Source: CAWVWD01 sp965662365
GTDB lineage: Bacteria; Bacteroidota; Bacteroidia; Chitinophagales; Saprospiraceae
Direction of reading: 5' to 3'
Length of the DNA stretch: 43,146 nt
NCBI GenBank assembly: GCA_965662365.1
Contig: CBFIHR010000032.1
Coordinates: 1 to 43,146, forward strand
A model generated the notes under the pieces. The model made no database searches. It was not told the origin of the DNA and saw only the letters and a program-made list of their open reading frames with translations. The first letter of the stretch is position 1. Every line of letters starts with the position of its first letter. The position numbers and the translations under genes are program-made. Below are positions 24,580 to 32,911 of this stretch, in pieces.

Positions 24580-26082
24580 ATGAAAAAACTGCTGAGATTA
24601 AGTGTATATCTGTTCGGAGCACTTCTTCTATTTAGTTCGTGTAAAAAAGAACGTTCGGCTACTACGGGTTGGGTTTTAAACGACTCAAAATGGGGTGGAT
24701 ACGAAAAATTGAACTACAAAGGACAAGCAACAGGACCAAACCTTGTATTAATTGAAGGTGGTACGTTCTCGATGGGTTACACAGAACAAGATGTAACTTT
24801 TGATTATAACAATGTTCCAAGACGTGTAACGGTATCGTCATTCTACATGGATGAAACGGAAATCACGAATCATGAATATTTGGAATATTTGCATTGGTTA
24901 AGACGAGTATTCAATGAGTCTTACCCAGAGGTATTCTTAAATGCTTTACCAGATACATTGGTTTGGCGTGAAGAATTAGCGTTTAATGAACCTTACGTGG
25001 AGACTTATCTACGTCACCCTTCTTACAACGATTACCCTGTAGTCGGTGTAAACTGGATTCAAGCTAACGATTATTGTAAATGGCGTACAGACCGTGTGAA
25101 CGAAATGATTCTAATTGAAAAAGGAATCTTAGAAGTCAACCCTGAACAAAAAGATGAAGATAACTTCAACACAGAAGCTTACTTAGTTGGTCAATATGAA
25201 GGTGCTGTAAAAGGTGGTGTTCCTGACAAAAGCTCTGAAGGCGGAGAACGTAAAGTTCGATACGAAGATGGTATCTTACTACCTGCCTACCGTTTGCCGA
25301 CAGAAGCAGAGTGGGAATATGCCGCTTTAGCATTAGTTGGAAATCAAGCTTATGCAAAGGATGAGCGTATCTCTGACCGTCGTTTATATCCTTGGAACGG
25401 TAATACCATGAGAAATGGTGTTAGAGGACGTTATCAAGGTAAAATGATGGCAAACTTCAAACGTGGTCGTGGTGATTATATGGGTATGGCCGGACAATTG
25501 AACGATAACGCTTCTATTACGGCAGAAGTTCGTGCATTTATGCCAAACGATTATGGTTTATATAACATGGCGGGTAATGTATCTGAGTGGACAATGGATG
25601 TTTATCGTCCAATGACTGGTCTAACTTTAAGAGGTGTTGAGGATCATACCTTAAACCCTGTCCGTGGTAATGAATTTAAGCAAAAAATCTTAGATGAACA
25701 AGGTCGCCCTGTTGAGAAAGATAGCTTAGGTCGTTTACGTTACCGTACTGTCAAAGATGAAGAAGTCGCTAACCGTGAAAACTACAAACGTGGTAGTGTA
25801 TTAGATTACTTAGATGGTGATCAAGAGTCAGAAGTATTATATAACTATGGTGTTTCTACATTGGTAAGTGATAAAGCAAGAGTCATCAAAGGTGGTTCTT
25901 GGGCAGATAGAGCTTATTGGTTATCGCCAGGCGCTCGTCGCTTTATGGACGAAGATAAAGCTTCAAGATCCGTTGGATTCCGTTGTGCAATGACTCGTAC
26001 AGGTTCTCCAGCAGGTAATCAGTTCAAAGGTGGAAATCACTTTAACAAACGTAAAAAACGTGTGAAACGTCGTTATAAATGA
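24580..26082 (+). CDS. gldJ: Gliding motility/T9SS lipoprotein GldJ
   Basis: 500 residues from the ATG at 24580, chosen because it starts a lipoprotein signal (MKKLLRLSVYLFGALLLFSSC, lipidated Cys21); an upstream 13-codon extension lacks this. The mature part begins with the GldJ-type TTGWVLNDSKWGGYE. It then shows the sulfatase-modifying-factor (FGE-like) fold: LVLIEGGTFSMG, RRVTVSSFYMDETEITNHEY, YPVVGVNWIQANDYCKWR, YRLPTEAEWEYAA, NMAGNVSEWTMDVY, and VIKGGSWADRAYW with GFRCAMTR. Most catalytic cysteines of true FGE enzymes are absent, so a structural role is expected. GldJ stabilises GldK and is needed for T9SS secretion and gliding. The C-terminus is strongly basic (KRKKRVKRRYK). It resembles GldK too, but the N-terminal region favours GldJ. 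Confidence 0.9.
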   Translation: MKKLLRLSVYLFGALLLFSSCKKERSATTGWVLNDSKWGGYEKLNYKGQATGPNLVLIEGGTFSMGYTEQDVTFDYNNVPRRVTVSSFYMDETEITNHEYLEYLHWLRRVFNESYPEVFLNALPDTLVWREELAFNEPYVETYLRHPSYNDYPVVGVNWIQANDYCKWRTDRVNEMILIEKGILEVNPEQKDEDNFNTEAYLVGQYEGAVKGGVPDKSSEGGERKVRYEDGILLPAYRLPTEAEWEYAALALVGNQAYAKDERISDRRLYPWNGNTMRNGVRGRYQGKMMANFKRGRGDYMGMAGQLNDNASITAEVRAFMPNDYGLYNMAGNVSEWTMDVYRPMTGLTLRGVEDHTLNPVRGNEFKQKILDEQGRPVEKDSLGRLRYRTVKDEEVANRENYKRGSVLDYLDGDQESEVLYNYGVSTLVSDKARVIKGGSWADRAYWLSPGARRFMDEDKASRSVGFRCAMTRTGSPAGNQFKGGNHFNKRKKRVKRRYK

Positions 26083-26102
26083 TGATGAAGCATGAAGCAT
26101 AT

Positions 26103-26140
26103 AAAAAACGCTTTTCGGAAAAGTCCGAAAAGCGTTTTTT
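26103..26140 (+). terminator. Terminator after gldJ
   Basis: Perfect 17-bp stem AAAAAACGCTTTTCGGA (26103-26119) with TCCGAAAAGCGTTTTTT (26124-26140), tetraloop AAAG. It lies 20 bases past the gldJ stop and ends in a T run on both strands. Confidence 0.9.
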
Positions 26141-26161
26141 GTTTAAAGCAAGATTGAGGAC

Positions 26162-26200
26162 AATAAAAATGGAATGTCTAATTAACATTCCATTTTTATT
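26162..26200 (-). terminator. Terminator of the leftward methyltransferase gene
   Basis: Perfect 16-bp stem AATAAAAATGGAATGT (26162-26177) with ACATTCCATTTTTATT (26185-26200), 7-base loop. It begins 27 bases past the methyltransferase stop in the leftward direction. Together with the gldJ terminator it insulates two convergent genes. Confidence 0.75.
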
Positions 26201-26226
26201 ACACCTTCTACTTTTACCTGATCCAC

Positions 26227-26781
26227 TTATTTTTTTACCGCACGCATAACGAATGCTGGCGGAATATTAATCATAATAAAATCATGTTCGATATTTCCAA
26301 AAACACTTTTGTATAAATCCTTAGGTATCAAGGAGTAGTTTAATTGTGAATAAATACCGCCCTCTTTCAAACCGTCTTTGGCAGCGTTCAAAATACGTAA
26401 ACTAATATCTTCAGGGATATTAACAAATGGTAATGTAGATACGATGTAGTCTGCTTTCTCAAAACCATTTGCTTCAAGATGTGCCTGAATATTCTCCGCA
26501 GAATCTTCTGCAACGACTAATCTATCGTCTCCTAATCCTCGTAACAAATCACAAAAAGTTGGTAAGACTTCAAATGTTATCAACTTCGTGTCGGCGCTCA
26601 TATTCTCTAAAATATATTCGGTCACAACACCATCGCCGCCACCTAATTCTACGATACATTTCGCATTTTTAAAATCAATATGTTCTATTAGTTTTTTGCA
26701 AACGAAGCGAGAGCTTCTTGTAATAGTCCCAGTAGTTTTAATATTTTTAATTCCTTCTACGAAAAATTTTAATCGAGTCAT
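26227..26781 (-). CDS. Class I SAM-dependent methyltransferase, PmtA/phospholipid N-methyltransferase-like
   Basis: 184 residues. The SAM-binding motif I is CIVELGGGDGVVTEYIL (42-58), followed by the acidic strand end ITFEVLPTF and motif IV-like DYIVSTLPFVNIP. The start, KFFVEGIKNIKTTGTITRSSRFV, matches the N-terminal amphipathic region of PmtA-type phosphatidylethanolamine methyltransferases. The C-terminal IEHDFIMINIPPAFVMRA also fits that group and the related rRNA adenine dimethylase-like annotations. The substrate is probably a membrane lipid, but this is uncertain. Gene is monocistronic and convergent with gldJ. Confidence 0.82.
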   Translation of the reverse strand: MTRLKFFVEGIKNIKTTGTITRSSRFVCKKLIEHIDFKNAKCIVELGGGDGVVTEYILENMSADTKLITFEVLPTFCDLLRGLGDDRLVVAEDSAENIQAHLEANGFEKADYIVSTLPFVNIPEDISLRILNAAKDGLKEGGIYSQLNYSLIPKDLYKSVFGNIEHDFIMINIPPAFVMRAVKK

Positions 26782-27138
26782 TTTATTTAGTTATGTGGTT
26801 TTCGATACGGTTCGATTACTAAATTATTTTATTACTAAGTAAAATCAAAAAAATGAAGTCTCCGACCCATCTATCCCATCTATTTTTTAGTAGGTTTAGT
26901 TTCTCCAAACCATCACATATTGGTTTACAAAATACTAGAATCGAAAAGCTATTTTTTACTTTTACCAAGATACTTTTTGGATATATCGTTGCACAACCCT
27001 TAATACATTGCCTTGCTTTCATTCAAAAACAAAATCACGCCTTTATCCTTTCAAGGTTCTCAAAGATAGTGATATTTTTATGGATTGTAAGAAAGGATAA
27101 CATTATCCTAATCATCTAAACTATAATTTTAAGTAAAA
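26782..27138. other. Intergenic region, no gene supported
   Basis: 357 AT-rich bases between the divergent methyltransferase and acetyltransferase genes. An open frame at 26853-27119 has biased, repetitive hydrophobic and Phe-rich content and no family similarity, so I regard it as chance. A short AAACCA/TGGTTT hairpin occurs near 26908-26927. No clear promoter element was found. Confidence 0.5.
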
Positions 27139-27792
27139 ATGAGAAAAATAACCTTTAAAAATGCACATCGACAAAAGCATTTTAATTTTTTTAAGGCGAT
27201 GAATCATCCACATTTTAATATTTGTGCTAATGTTGACATTACAAATTTTATAAAATTAGTAACTAAAAATAAGCTACGGTTTACTTATAGTGTCGTATAC
27301 GCTATTTCAAAGGCAGCAATGGAAGTCAAAGAGTTTCGATGGCGAATTATTGATGAGGAGCTATATGAGTGCGAAAGTGTGACTCCTTCTTTCACGACTT
27401 ACACCGAAGTCGCCGATGTTTTTAGCTTTTGTGATGTACCGTTTATAGATCATTACAGCACCTTCATTAAGAATGCTCAGTTAAAAGCTGCGGCAATGAA
27501 TAAAAATCCATCATTTGAAGATGCTAATCATCAAGATTACTTGTTTTTATCATCTATTCCGTGGGTGAGTTTTACGATGTTTCAGCACGCCATGCCTTTT
27601 CATCCGACCGACTCTGTACCTCGCATCACTTGGGGAAAATACTTTCAAGAAGGACAAAAAGTTAAAATGCCAATTTCTGTTCAAGCTCATCACGCTGTTG
27701 TTGACGGTCGTCATGTAGGTCAGTATTTTCAAGCATTAGAACGTATTTTCAATGATTTTGAAAAAGTCATTTTAGAAAGATCCTCAACCTAA
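27139..27792 (+). CDS. CatA-type (chloramphenicol acetyltransferase-fold) acyltransferase
   Basis: 217 residues, the normal CAT length. The catalytic block is HHAVVDGRHVGQYFQ near 194-208, with the catalytic histidine and the structural Asp of HHxxxDG. In resistance enzymes this block is usually HHAVCDGFH. PRITWGKYF near 158 and SVQAHHAV just ahead of the active site are typical. The N-terminal HFNFFKAMNHPHFNICANVDIT is also family-like. It would transfer acetyl from acetyl-CoA to a hydroxyl; chloramphenicol is not demonstrated, and chromosomal homologues in this phylum often have unknown acceptors. There are no resistance or mobile genes nearby. Confidence 0.88.
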   Translation: MRKITFKNAHRQKHFNFFKAMNHPHFNICANVDITNFIKLVTKNKLRFTYSVVYAISKAAMEVKEFRWRIIDEELYECESVTPSFTTYTEVADVFSFCDVPFIDHYSTFIKNAQLKAAAMNKNPSFEDANHQDYLFLSSIPWVSFTMFQHAMPFHPTDSVPRITWGKYFQEGQKVKMPISVQAHHAVVDGRHVGQYFQALERIFNDFEKVILERSST

Positions 27793-28068
27793 GGAGTTTG
27801 TCAAATATCATAATTTCAACTAATAATCAAGCAAAACAATTTTTAATAGTTTTTTTTTCATATATTTATTTTTTTGTAGCGTAATATTTTACATATATAC
27901 TTTATATATAAACTAATTTTATTCATCATTTGGTGCTTTATCAGAATGATAAATAAAACCGCTGTATTTGTTTCTTATTCTATTAGAGTTTTATATTTAG
28001 CATTATTTTTGGTAGATTATTCAGCTAAAATAATTTACATCCAAGAGAACTTTCAAAAACGATTAGTT

Positions 28069-29337
28069 ATGAAACAATTTAAAGCACTACTTTTCATACT
28101 TGCTGTATGTGCTATCAATTACAGTTTTGCCTCAGGAAACACAACTTATAATAGTATTACTCTTTTTGACTTTGATGCTTCTTGCATGCAACAATATGAG
28201 TATGAAGTTGATCAAGGATTCATCATTGATGATGATCATACAGCTTATCATATTCGGCTGGATGACGAGCGTACTTTGGTATTAAAAGTATTAAATAGTA
28301 CTGAAGGGTCATCTACCATACAGACCAGTTTTACCGTTTTACATGATTGTATAAGTGTAAGAGGGATTCAACCACAATTTGTCATCAGTGTCAACAACAA
28401 CAATACACCTGTTTTTATAAAAAAAGGTAATTTGTATTATCAAGTTACAACAGCGGAATACAATTTAGATAATAGTTCATTTTTTAGTTCTTTCGCTCCT
28501 CCGCATCATTCATTTGTCTTTGAATATCACAGTAATTACGACCCGGTGGAAACACTTCGTCCTGTCGCCTTGGACGCTCTAGATTATGATACTCGAACCT
28601 ATTATTATTCAACAGAACAAGAACGTGAGGCTAACAACTTTATCTATTTACAAATGTACCGTGACGCTTGCCCTAATCGACCTTATGGTCTCACAACACC
28701 TATCAGTGACGAAGTCAAGCAAAGTAATAATGACCAAACAACAACATCCGTCAGTACAACTTCTACTTCGAATACAACGTCTAAAACAGGTATAAAACAA
28801 GTCTATCGTACTTGTCAATACCCTGTAGAAGTGAGACATATCAAGGGTATCGGAACGGCTGAACGTTTCTACAAAGAAAATGAAAAAATTTATAGGTCTA
28901 AATTGGTTAGCATCGATGGTGTTGATTTAGAAACCTATCTGCAATCACACTCTTTTGAGAACGAAAATGTGCATAAATCAGGTAATATGCAAAATGAAAT
29001 TGTTTGGGAATATGATTTAACAAAAACACCAGAAACTTCTCCTTATCAACCAAGCTATATTGTTGGTTTTTCGGGTGATGTTAAAACAAATAATAACACT
29101 CAATTAAGTAGCTCAAATACCGAGAAAGGAGGTGCAAAAGAAACGACTTCAAATTCAGTTACCTTGAGCGTTCCAAACATTGTAATTGATGGTGTGAAAC
29201 ATACCGTACAAAAAGGAGAAACACTTTATAGTATTTCTCAAAAGTATAATGTATCGGTTCTAGATATTAAAATTGATAATCAGCTATCTGAAAATACAAT
29301 TGAAATTGGGCAAGAGTTAGTCATTAGTAAAAAATAA
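28069..29337 (+). CDS. Exported protein with C-terminal LysM domain
   Basis: 422 residues from the ATG at 28069, which begins a signal peptide (MKQFKALLFILAVCAINYSFA). Forty-one earlier in-frame codons do not read as a signal or a domain. A beta-rich region (about 25-190) has no family I recognise. A Ser/Thr-rich segment (SNNDQTTTSVSTTSTSNTTS) leads to a second unrecognised region with YPVEVRHIKGIGTAERFY. The C-terminus is one LysM domain (about 373-421): HTVQKGETLYSISQKYNVS, then IEIGQELVI. LysM binds N-acetylglucosamine polymers, so peptidoglycan attachment is likely. The gene stands alone and is followed by a strong terminator. Confidence 0.8.
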   Translation: MKQFKALLFILAVCAINYSFASGNTTYNSITLFDFDASCMQQYEYEVDQGFIIDDDHTAYHIRLDDERTLVLKVLNSTEGSSTIQTSFTVLHDCISVRGIQPQFVISVNNNNTPVFIKKGNLYYQVTTAEYNLDNSSFFSSFAPPHHSFVFEYHSNYDPVETLRPVALDALDYDTRTYYYSTEQEREANNFIYLQMYRDACPNRPYGLTTPISDEVKQSNNDQTTTSVSTTSTSNTTSKTGIKQVYRTCQYPVEVRHIKGIGTAERFYKENEKIYRSKLVSIDGVDLETYLQSHSFENENVHKSGNMQNEIVWEYDLTKTPETSPYQPSYIVGFSGDVKTNNNTQLSSSNTEKGGAKETTSNSVTLSVPNIVIDGVKHTVQKGETLYSISQKYNVSVLDIKIDNQLSENTIEIGQELVISKK

Positions 29338-29375
29338 AACCCAAATTTTCGACTGTAACTCGGAGGTAAACTAAG

Positions 29376-29416
29376 AAGGGTAATTACTCAAAAAGCTGAG
29401 TAATTACCCTTTTTTG
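29376..29416 (+). terminator. Terminator after the LysM gene
   Basis: 15-bp perfect stem AAGGGTAATTACTCA (29376-29390) with TGAGTAATTACCCTT (29397-29411), loop AAAAGC, then TTTT. It lies 38 bases past the LysM stop and 16 bases before the stop of the convergent lipoprotein gene, so it may act on both. Confidence 0.85.
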
Positions 29417-29431
29417 GATTGGTCGTATTTA

Positions 29432-29833
29432 TTATTTTGTTTCTGTTGCTTCCGCTTCATTTTTTGTAATCAACTCATAATCTTGCATTAGCCATTGCTC
29501 ATCCTCATCTCCCTGCTTTTTAATTTTATAAAATGCTCTAATTTCAATTTCGAAATCTTCTGGAAACTCATCATATTTGGCAGGATTCACTTCCCGATAA
29601 AAATCTAAGTAAACCTCTTTACCGTTTTTATCTTCCATGAAGATCTCTAAAGCGCCCCCTTCTACATAAAGTGGAGTCATGTCGTAAATTATGCCTTCAA
29701 CAATTTTCACAGAATCGTCGTCTGACGTTACACTTGTTGACGGAATTTTCGTTTCACCTTCCGAAGGTGTGCCTTCTTTACAACCTGCTATTATTATAAT
29801 TGCTAAAATTAGTATCAATGAATATCGCATCAT
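29432..29833 (-). CDS. Small predicted lipoprotein, function unknown
   Basis: 133 residues from the ATG at 29833, chosen because it opens a lipoprotein signal (MMRYSLILILAIIIIAGC, lipidated Cys18). An open extension of 38 codons upstream lacks a signal. A Ser/Thr/Glu linker (GTPSEGETKIPSTSVTSDDD) leads to a compact domain of about 90 residues: VEGIIYDMTPLYVEGGALEI, KEVYLDFYREVNPAKYDEFP, FEIEIRAFYKIKK, and a charged end. I recognise no family. It resembles small lipoproteins with a single beta-sandwich-like domain. Convergent with the LysM gene. Confidence 0.7.
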   Translation of the reverse strand: MMRYSLILILAIIIIAGCKEGTPSEGETKIPSTSVTSDDDSVKIVEGIIYDMTPLYVEGGALEIFMEDKNGKEVYLDFYREVNPAKYDEFPEDFEIEIRAFYKIKKQGDEDEQWLMQDYELITKNEAEATETK

Positions 29834-30269
29834 GGTTTTTATTTTAAAAAAATGTATTTGATTAATTGTTGGCACAAAAATAAAACGGTTTATTAGTAAA
29901 TCGAATAATCGACAAACTAATAAACCATTAATCACTATTATTTCCAATTAATTCAGCGTATTAATAGCGGTAACGGTCACCAAAACCGTTCTTTAAATCG
30001 CTTGAATTAATGTAAATTTAATCGTATATAGTTTTCTTTATAGCTGTTTAATTTTTAATTTTATAAAATGCTTTTATATTTAAGATAATGACTTGAACGA
30101 GGATTAAAACTGATATTTTACGTGATTATTATCGTGAAGTTCCTAAGTAAAGACAAAAAGAGGTACAGAGAACCACAAATCTTATGAATTGTATAATAAA
30201 TAAAACTGAAATACCGGTCAGTTCATCTATAAATCCTAATAAATTCCGATTCGATTCAATAAAAACTTA
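29834..30269. other. Intergenic region with a nested inverted repeat
   Basis: 436 bases with no gene. At 29948-30011 an outer pair ATTAATTCAGCG/CGCTTGAATTAAT (one bulged base) encloses an AACGGT/ACCGTT hairpin (29972-29990). The rest is AT-rich. No clear promoter element was found ahead of the DUF2851 gene. Confidence 0.5.
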
Positions 30270-31550
30270 ATGAAGATTAGAGAAGATTTCCTACACTATT
30301 TGTGGCGTATGCAGCAGTTTAGCTTCGAAAACTTAGCCACAACAACAGACGTTCCCATTCAAATAATAAACTTTGGAGAACTGAATACCGATGCTGGACC
30401 TGATTTTTTGAATGCTAAAATCAAAATAGGCGAAACCGTTTGGGTTGGTAATGTAGAGATGCACGTCAAAGCTTCCGAATGGCTAAAACACAAGCATCAA
30501 GAAGATGAAGCATACAATAATGTTATCCTACACGTTGTCTATGATAACGATAAAACAATTCTTCGAAAGACAGGTGAACCAATTGATGCTTTAGAGTTGA
30601 GAAAAAGAATCCCGGCTAATATCATTGGTCAATATGTTCGATTGATGAACAATGAATCATGGATTCCATGCCAGTATCACTTCCCTAAAATACCTGCAAT
30701 TACGAAATCATCATGGATAGATAGATTGATGATTGAACGGTTAGAAGGTCGAGTAGAAATATTGAGAAAAGAACTCACTGCGAATGAAAATAACTGGGAG
30801 GTAACCTTTTATCATCGTCTGGCTCGTAATTTTGGCTCTAAAATTAATACCGAACCATTCGAAGTTTTAGCAAAAACGACTCCTTTACTAACCTTAGCGA
30901 AGCACAAAAATAACCTTTTTCAGTTAGAAGCCTTAATTTTTGGTCAGGCTGGTTTTTTACATGAAGACTTCGAGGAGGAATATCCAAACACTTTGAAAAA
31001 AGAATACGAATTTCTTCAAAAAAAATATGGTTTATTTCCATTAATGGCCGCAATTTGGCGATTCATGCGACTTCGCCCCGCTAATTTTCCGACCGTTCGT
31101 TTAGCACAATTTGCAGCCTTAATTCATCAATCAACACATCTTTTTTCAAAAATATTAGAAGCCGACTCTATCGAGGCTATTCGAGCGTTATTTGACGGGA
31201 TCGAAGTCTCTGAATACTGGCTGACGCATTATAAGTTTGATAAACCATCAAAAAAACGAACCAAAAAGTTAGGTAAATCAACAATTAATTTGTTCATAAT
31301 TAATACAATCGTTCCATTTTTATTTTATTATGGTCGAGAAAAAGGTCTGGAAACCTACGAAAAACGAGCCCTTGCGTTCTTAGAACAGTTGCCTCCCGAA
31401 AGCAATCATATTATCAACAAATGGCAAGAGCTTAAATATAAACCTCAAAGTGCTTATCATACGCAAGCTTTGCTGGAACTGAAAAAGAACTATTGCGAAC
31501 AAAAACGATGTTTGGATTGTGCGATTGGAAATAAGATAATAAACAGTTAA
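30270..31550 (+). CDS. DUF2851 family protein
   Basis: 426 residues with the opening typical of DUF2851: REDFLHYLWRMQQFSFENLATT, then INFGELNTDAGPDFLNAKIKIG, and WVGNVEMHVKASEWLKHKHQ, which carries conserved His and Glu residues. Around residues 95-110, ILHVVYDNDK continues a pattern that resembles a nuclease-like core. The C-terminus ends with cysteines, CEQKRCLDCAIGN, a possible metal site. The family is common in Bacteroidota, but its function is not established to my knowledge. Gene is isolated, with a large leader region ahead that contains a structured repeat. Confidence 0.88.
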   Translation: MKIREDFLHYLWRMQQFSFENLATTTDVPIQIINFGELNTDAGPDFLNAKIKIGETVWVGNVEMHVKASEWLKHKHQEDEAYNNVILHVVYDNDKTILRKTGEPIDALELRKRIPANIIGQYVRLMNNESWIPCQYHFPKIPAITKSSWIDRLMIERLEGRVEILRKELTANENNWEVTFYHRLARNFGSKINTEPFEVLAKTTPLLTLAKHKNNLFQLEALIFGQAGFLHEDFEEEYPNTLKKEYEFLQKKYGLFPLMAAIWRFMRLRPANFPTVRLAQFAALIHQSTHLFSKILEADSIEAIRALFDGIEVSEYWLTHYKFDKPSKKRTKKLGKSTINLFIINTIVPFLFYYGREKGLETYEKRALAFLEQLPPESNHIINKWQELKYKPQSAYHTQALLELKKNYCEQKRCLDCAIGNKIINS

Positions 31551-31650
31551 TCAATTATTTATAAAAAACAATAAATTTATTATTCATCAAATAGCCGTAC
31601 CTAAATAACCATTTTCTACGTACACAAAAAGTGATGATAATAATAACAAA

Positions 31651-31693
31651 GAGGCTGTTTCAATTACTTCATTTTGACTTTTGAAACAGCCTC
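31651..31693. terminator. Terminator between DUF2851 and the exported-protein gene
   Basis: Stem GAGGCTGTTTCAA (31651-31663) with TTGAAACAGCCTC (31681-31693), 13 perfect pairs and a 17-base loop. On the leftward strand it is followed by TTTGTTATT and lies 11 bases past the stop at 31704. It may also stop the rightward DUF2851 transcript. Confidence 0.7.
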
Positions 31694-31703
31694 CTCGCAC
31701 CCT

Positions 31704-32258
31704 TTATTCACTCAATAACTCAAACGAATTAAAAAATCGTTTTTGGTCATTATTATCATCATTATCTGCTAAGGCGACAGTTTGAAGAGCATACATTCTA
31801 TTCTTGACTAATAAAATTTGCATACGCATAATCGCCTGACCTTCAAGGTAATCTATTTTAATTTCTCGGCCTTCGTGTCCGAATAAGTCGATTGTTTTTT
31901 CATCTAATAATTTCCCATTCATATTGTTTACTGAGCCTTGTACCGCACCTTTGTAGTATTCATCCAGAGCCGTTCTGTCCATTACTTCAGCATTCACTTT
32001 ATCGGCAGGATAATCCGTAAAACTGATCATATAAAAAATATTATCGTCAATACCCGCCTCACCTTCGTGCATAAAAATACTCATTTTCAAGTCGCCTAAA
32101 TCCGTTGTCAATCGTTGTGACGAGAAAGCAGGTAGATCGGGCATTTCAATTTGGAATAATCCCCGCTCAAATCGGAATAATTCCCAATCATTAATATTCG
32201 GTATCGTCGCAGCGATTGAAGTTATCGCTAATGCCACAATTACTAAGCGTAATCTCAT
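31704..32258 (-). CDS. Exported protein of unknown function
   Basis: 184 residues from the ATG at 32258, which begins a signal peptide (MRLRLVIVALAITSIAA). The first 28 codons of the longer open frame do not read as a signal. The mature part reads like a small periplasmic domain that starts RFERGLFQIEMPDLPAF and continues FYMISFTDYPADKVNAE, LFGHEGREIKIDYLEGQAIM and MRMQILLVKNRMYALQTV, ending with FFNSFEL. The order of strands and the end FFNSF resemble small exported domains with a final beta-helix unit (as in PsbP-like folds), but I cannot assign a family. The gene lies 59 bases after the DUF3109 gene and is probably co-transcribed. Confidence 0.7.
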   Translation of the reverse strand: MRLRLVIVALAITSIAATIPNINDWELFRFERGLFQIEMPDLPAFSSQRLTTDLGDLKMSIFMHEGEAGIDDNIFYMISFTDYPADKVNAEVMDRTALDEYYKGAVQGSVNNMNGKLLDEKTIDLFGHEGREIKIDYLEGQAIMRMQILLVKNRMYALQTVALADNDDNNDQKRFFNSFELLSE

Positions 32259-32317
32259 AATAGTACTTATTTTTAATTGATAAATTAACAGTAATAAATG
32301 TCGAAAACAGCCAAATA

Positions 32318-32911
32318 CTAAGATGGTTTGCCGTTTTTCCAATCTTCAGCAACAGTTTCTAATTCATTGTAGAATGCCTCTCCGTATTTTCGAATCAAAG
32401 GTTCTTTAGCAAATTTATAAACTGGTAATTTTGCCTTTTTTCCAGCCGTACAAGCGGCCGAACAAATATCCCAACGTTCATAATTGACAGCGTCAATGTC
32501 GCCATATTCCATAATTCTAATTGGATACAAATGACAGGAAATCGGTTTTTTCCAATCAATTTTCCCATCTCGATAAGCCTCCTCGATACCACATTTTGCA
32601 ATGCCTTTCTTATCAATTGTCATATAAGCACAAGCCGCATTATTCACCAAGGGCGTTGAAAACTCTTTCAATGTTCCTTCCTCAACGAAAACATATTTCC
32701 CTTGTTCTTCTATCGCTTTGATACCTTCTGGACGGAGATAAGGTTTGATTGTTTCATAAATATTGTCCAAAACATTCAGTTCTTCCTCTTCTAAGGGAGC
32801 ACCCGAGTCACCTTCCCAACAGCACGCACCTTTACACGCATTGAGGTTACAAAGAAATTGTTCCTCAATCACATCTAAACTCACCAATATTTTATCTTGA
32901 ATTAATATCAC
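32318..32911 (-). CDS. DUF3109 family cysteine-rich protein
   Basis: 197 residues, with a GTG start at 32911 giving the family beginning LIQDKILVSLDVIEEQF. The next segment holds conserved cysteines, FLCNLNACKGACCWEGDSGAPL (Cys 21-33). Others follow in NNAACAY, AKCGIEEAYRDG, PISCHLYPIRI and WDICSAACTAGKK. Eight or more cysteines in this pattern suggest a metal or iron-sulphur centre, related to the YkgJ zinc/iron-chelating group. Function is unknown. It is followed 59 bases later by the exported protein gene on the same strand. Confidence 0.88.
   Translation of the reverse strand: MILIQDKILVSLDVIEEQFLCNLNACKGACCWEGDSGAPLEEEELNVLDNIYETIKPYLRPEGIKAIEEQGKYVFVEEGTLKEFSTPLVNNAACAYMTIDKKGIAKCGIEEAYRDGKIDWKKPISCHLYPIRIMEYGDIDAVNYERWDICSAACTAGKKAKLPVYKFAKEPLIRKYGEAFYNELETVAEDWKNGKPS

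Noticed and set aside
24580..26082. GldJ as an active formylglycine-generating enzyme
   Set aside because: The fold is shared, but most catalytic cysteines are absent and a lipoprotein signal plus T9SS neighbours support GldJ.
26853..27119. Open frame of 88 codons between methyltransferase and CAT-like genes
   Set aside because: Composition is biased, there is no family similarity, no signal peptide and no promoter; the region is ordinary AT-rich intergenic sequence.
27139..27792. Acquired chloramphenicol resistance cassette
   Set aside because: No transposase, integron site, or change in base composition is visible; the active site differs from resistance enzymes.
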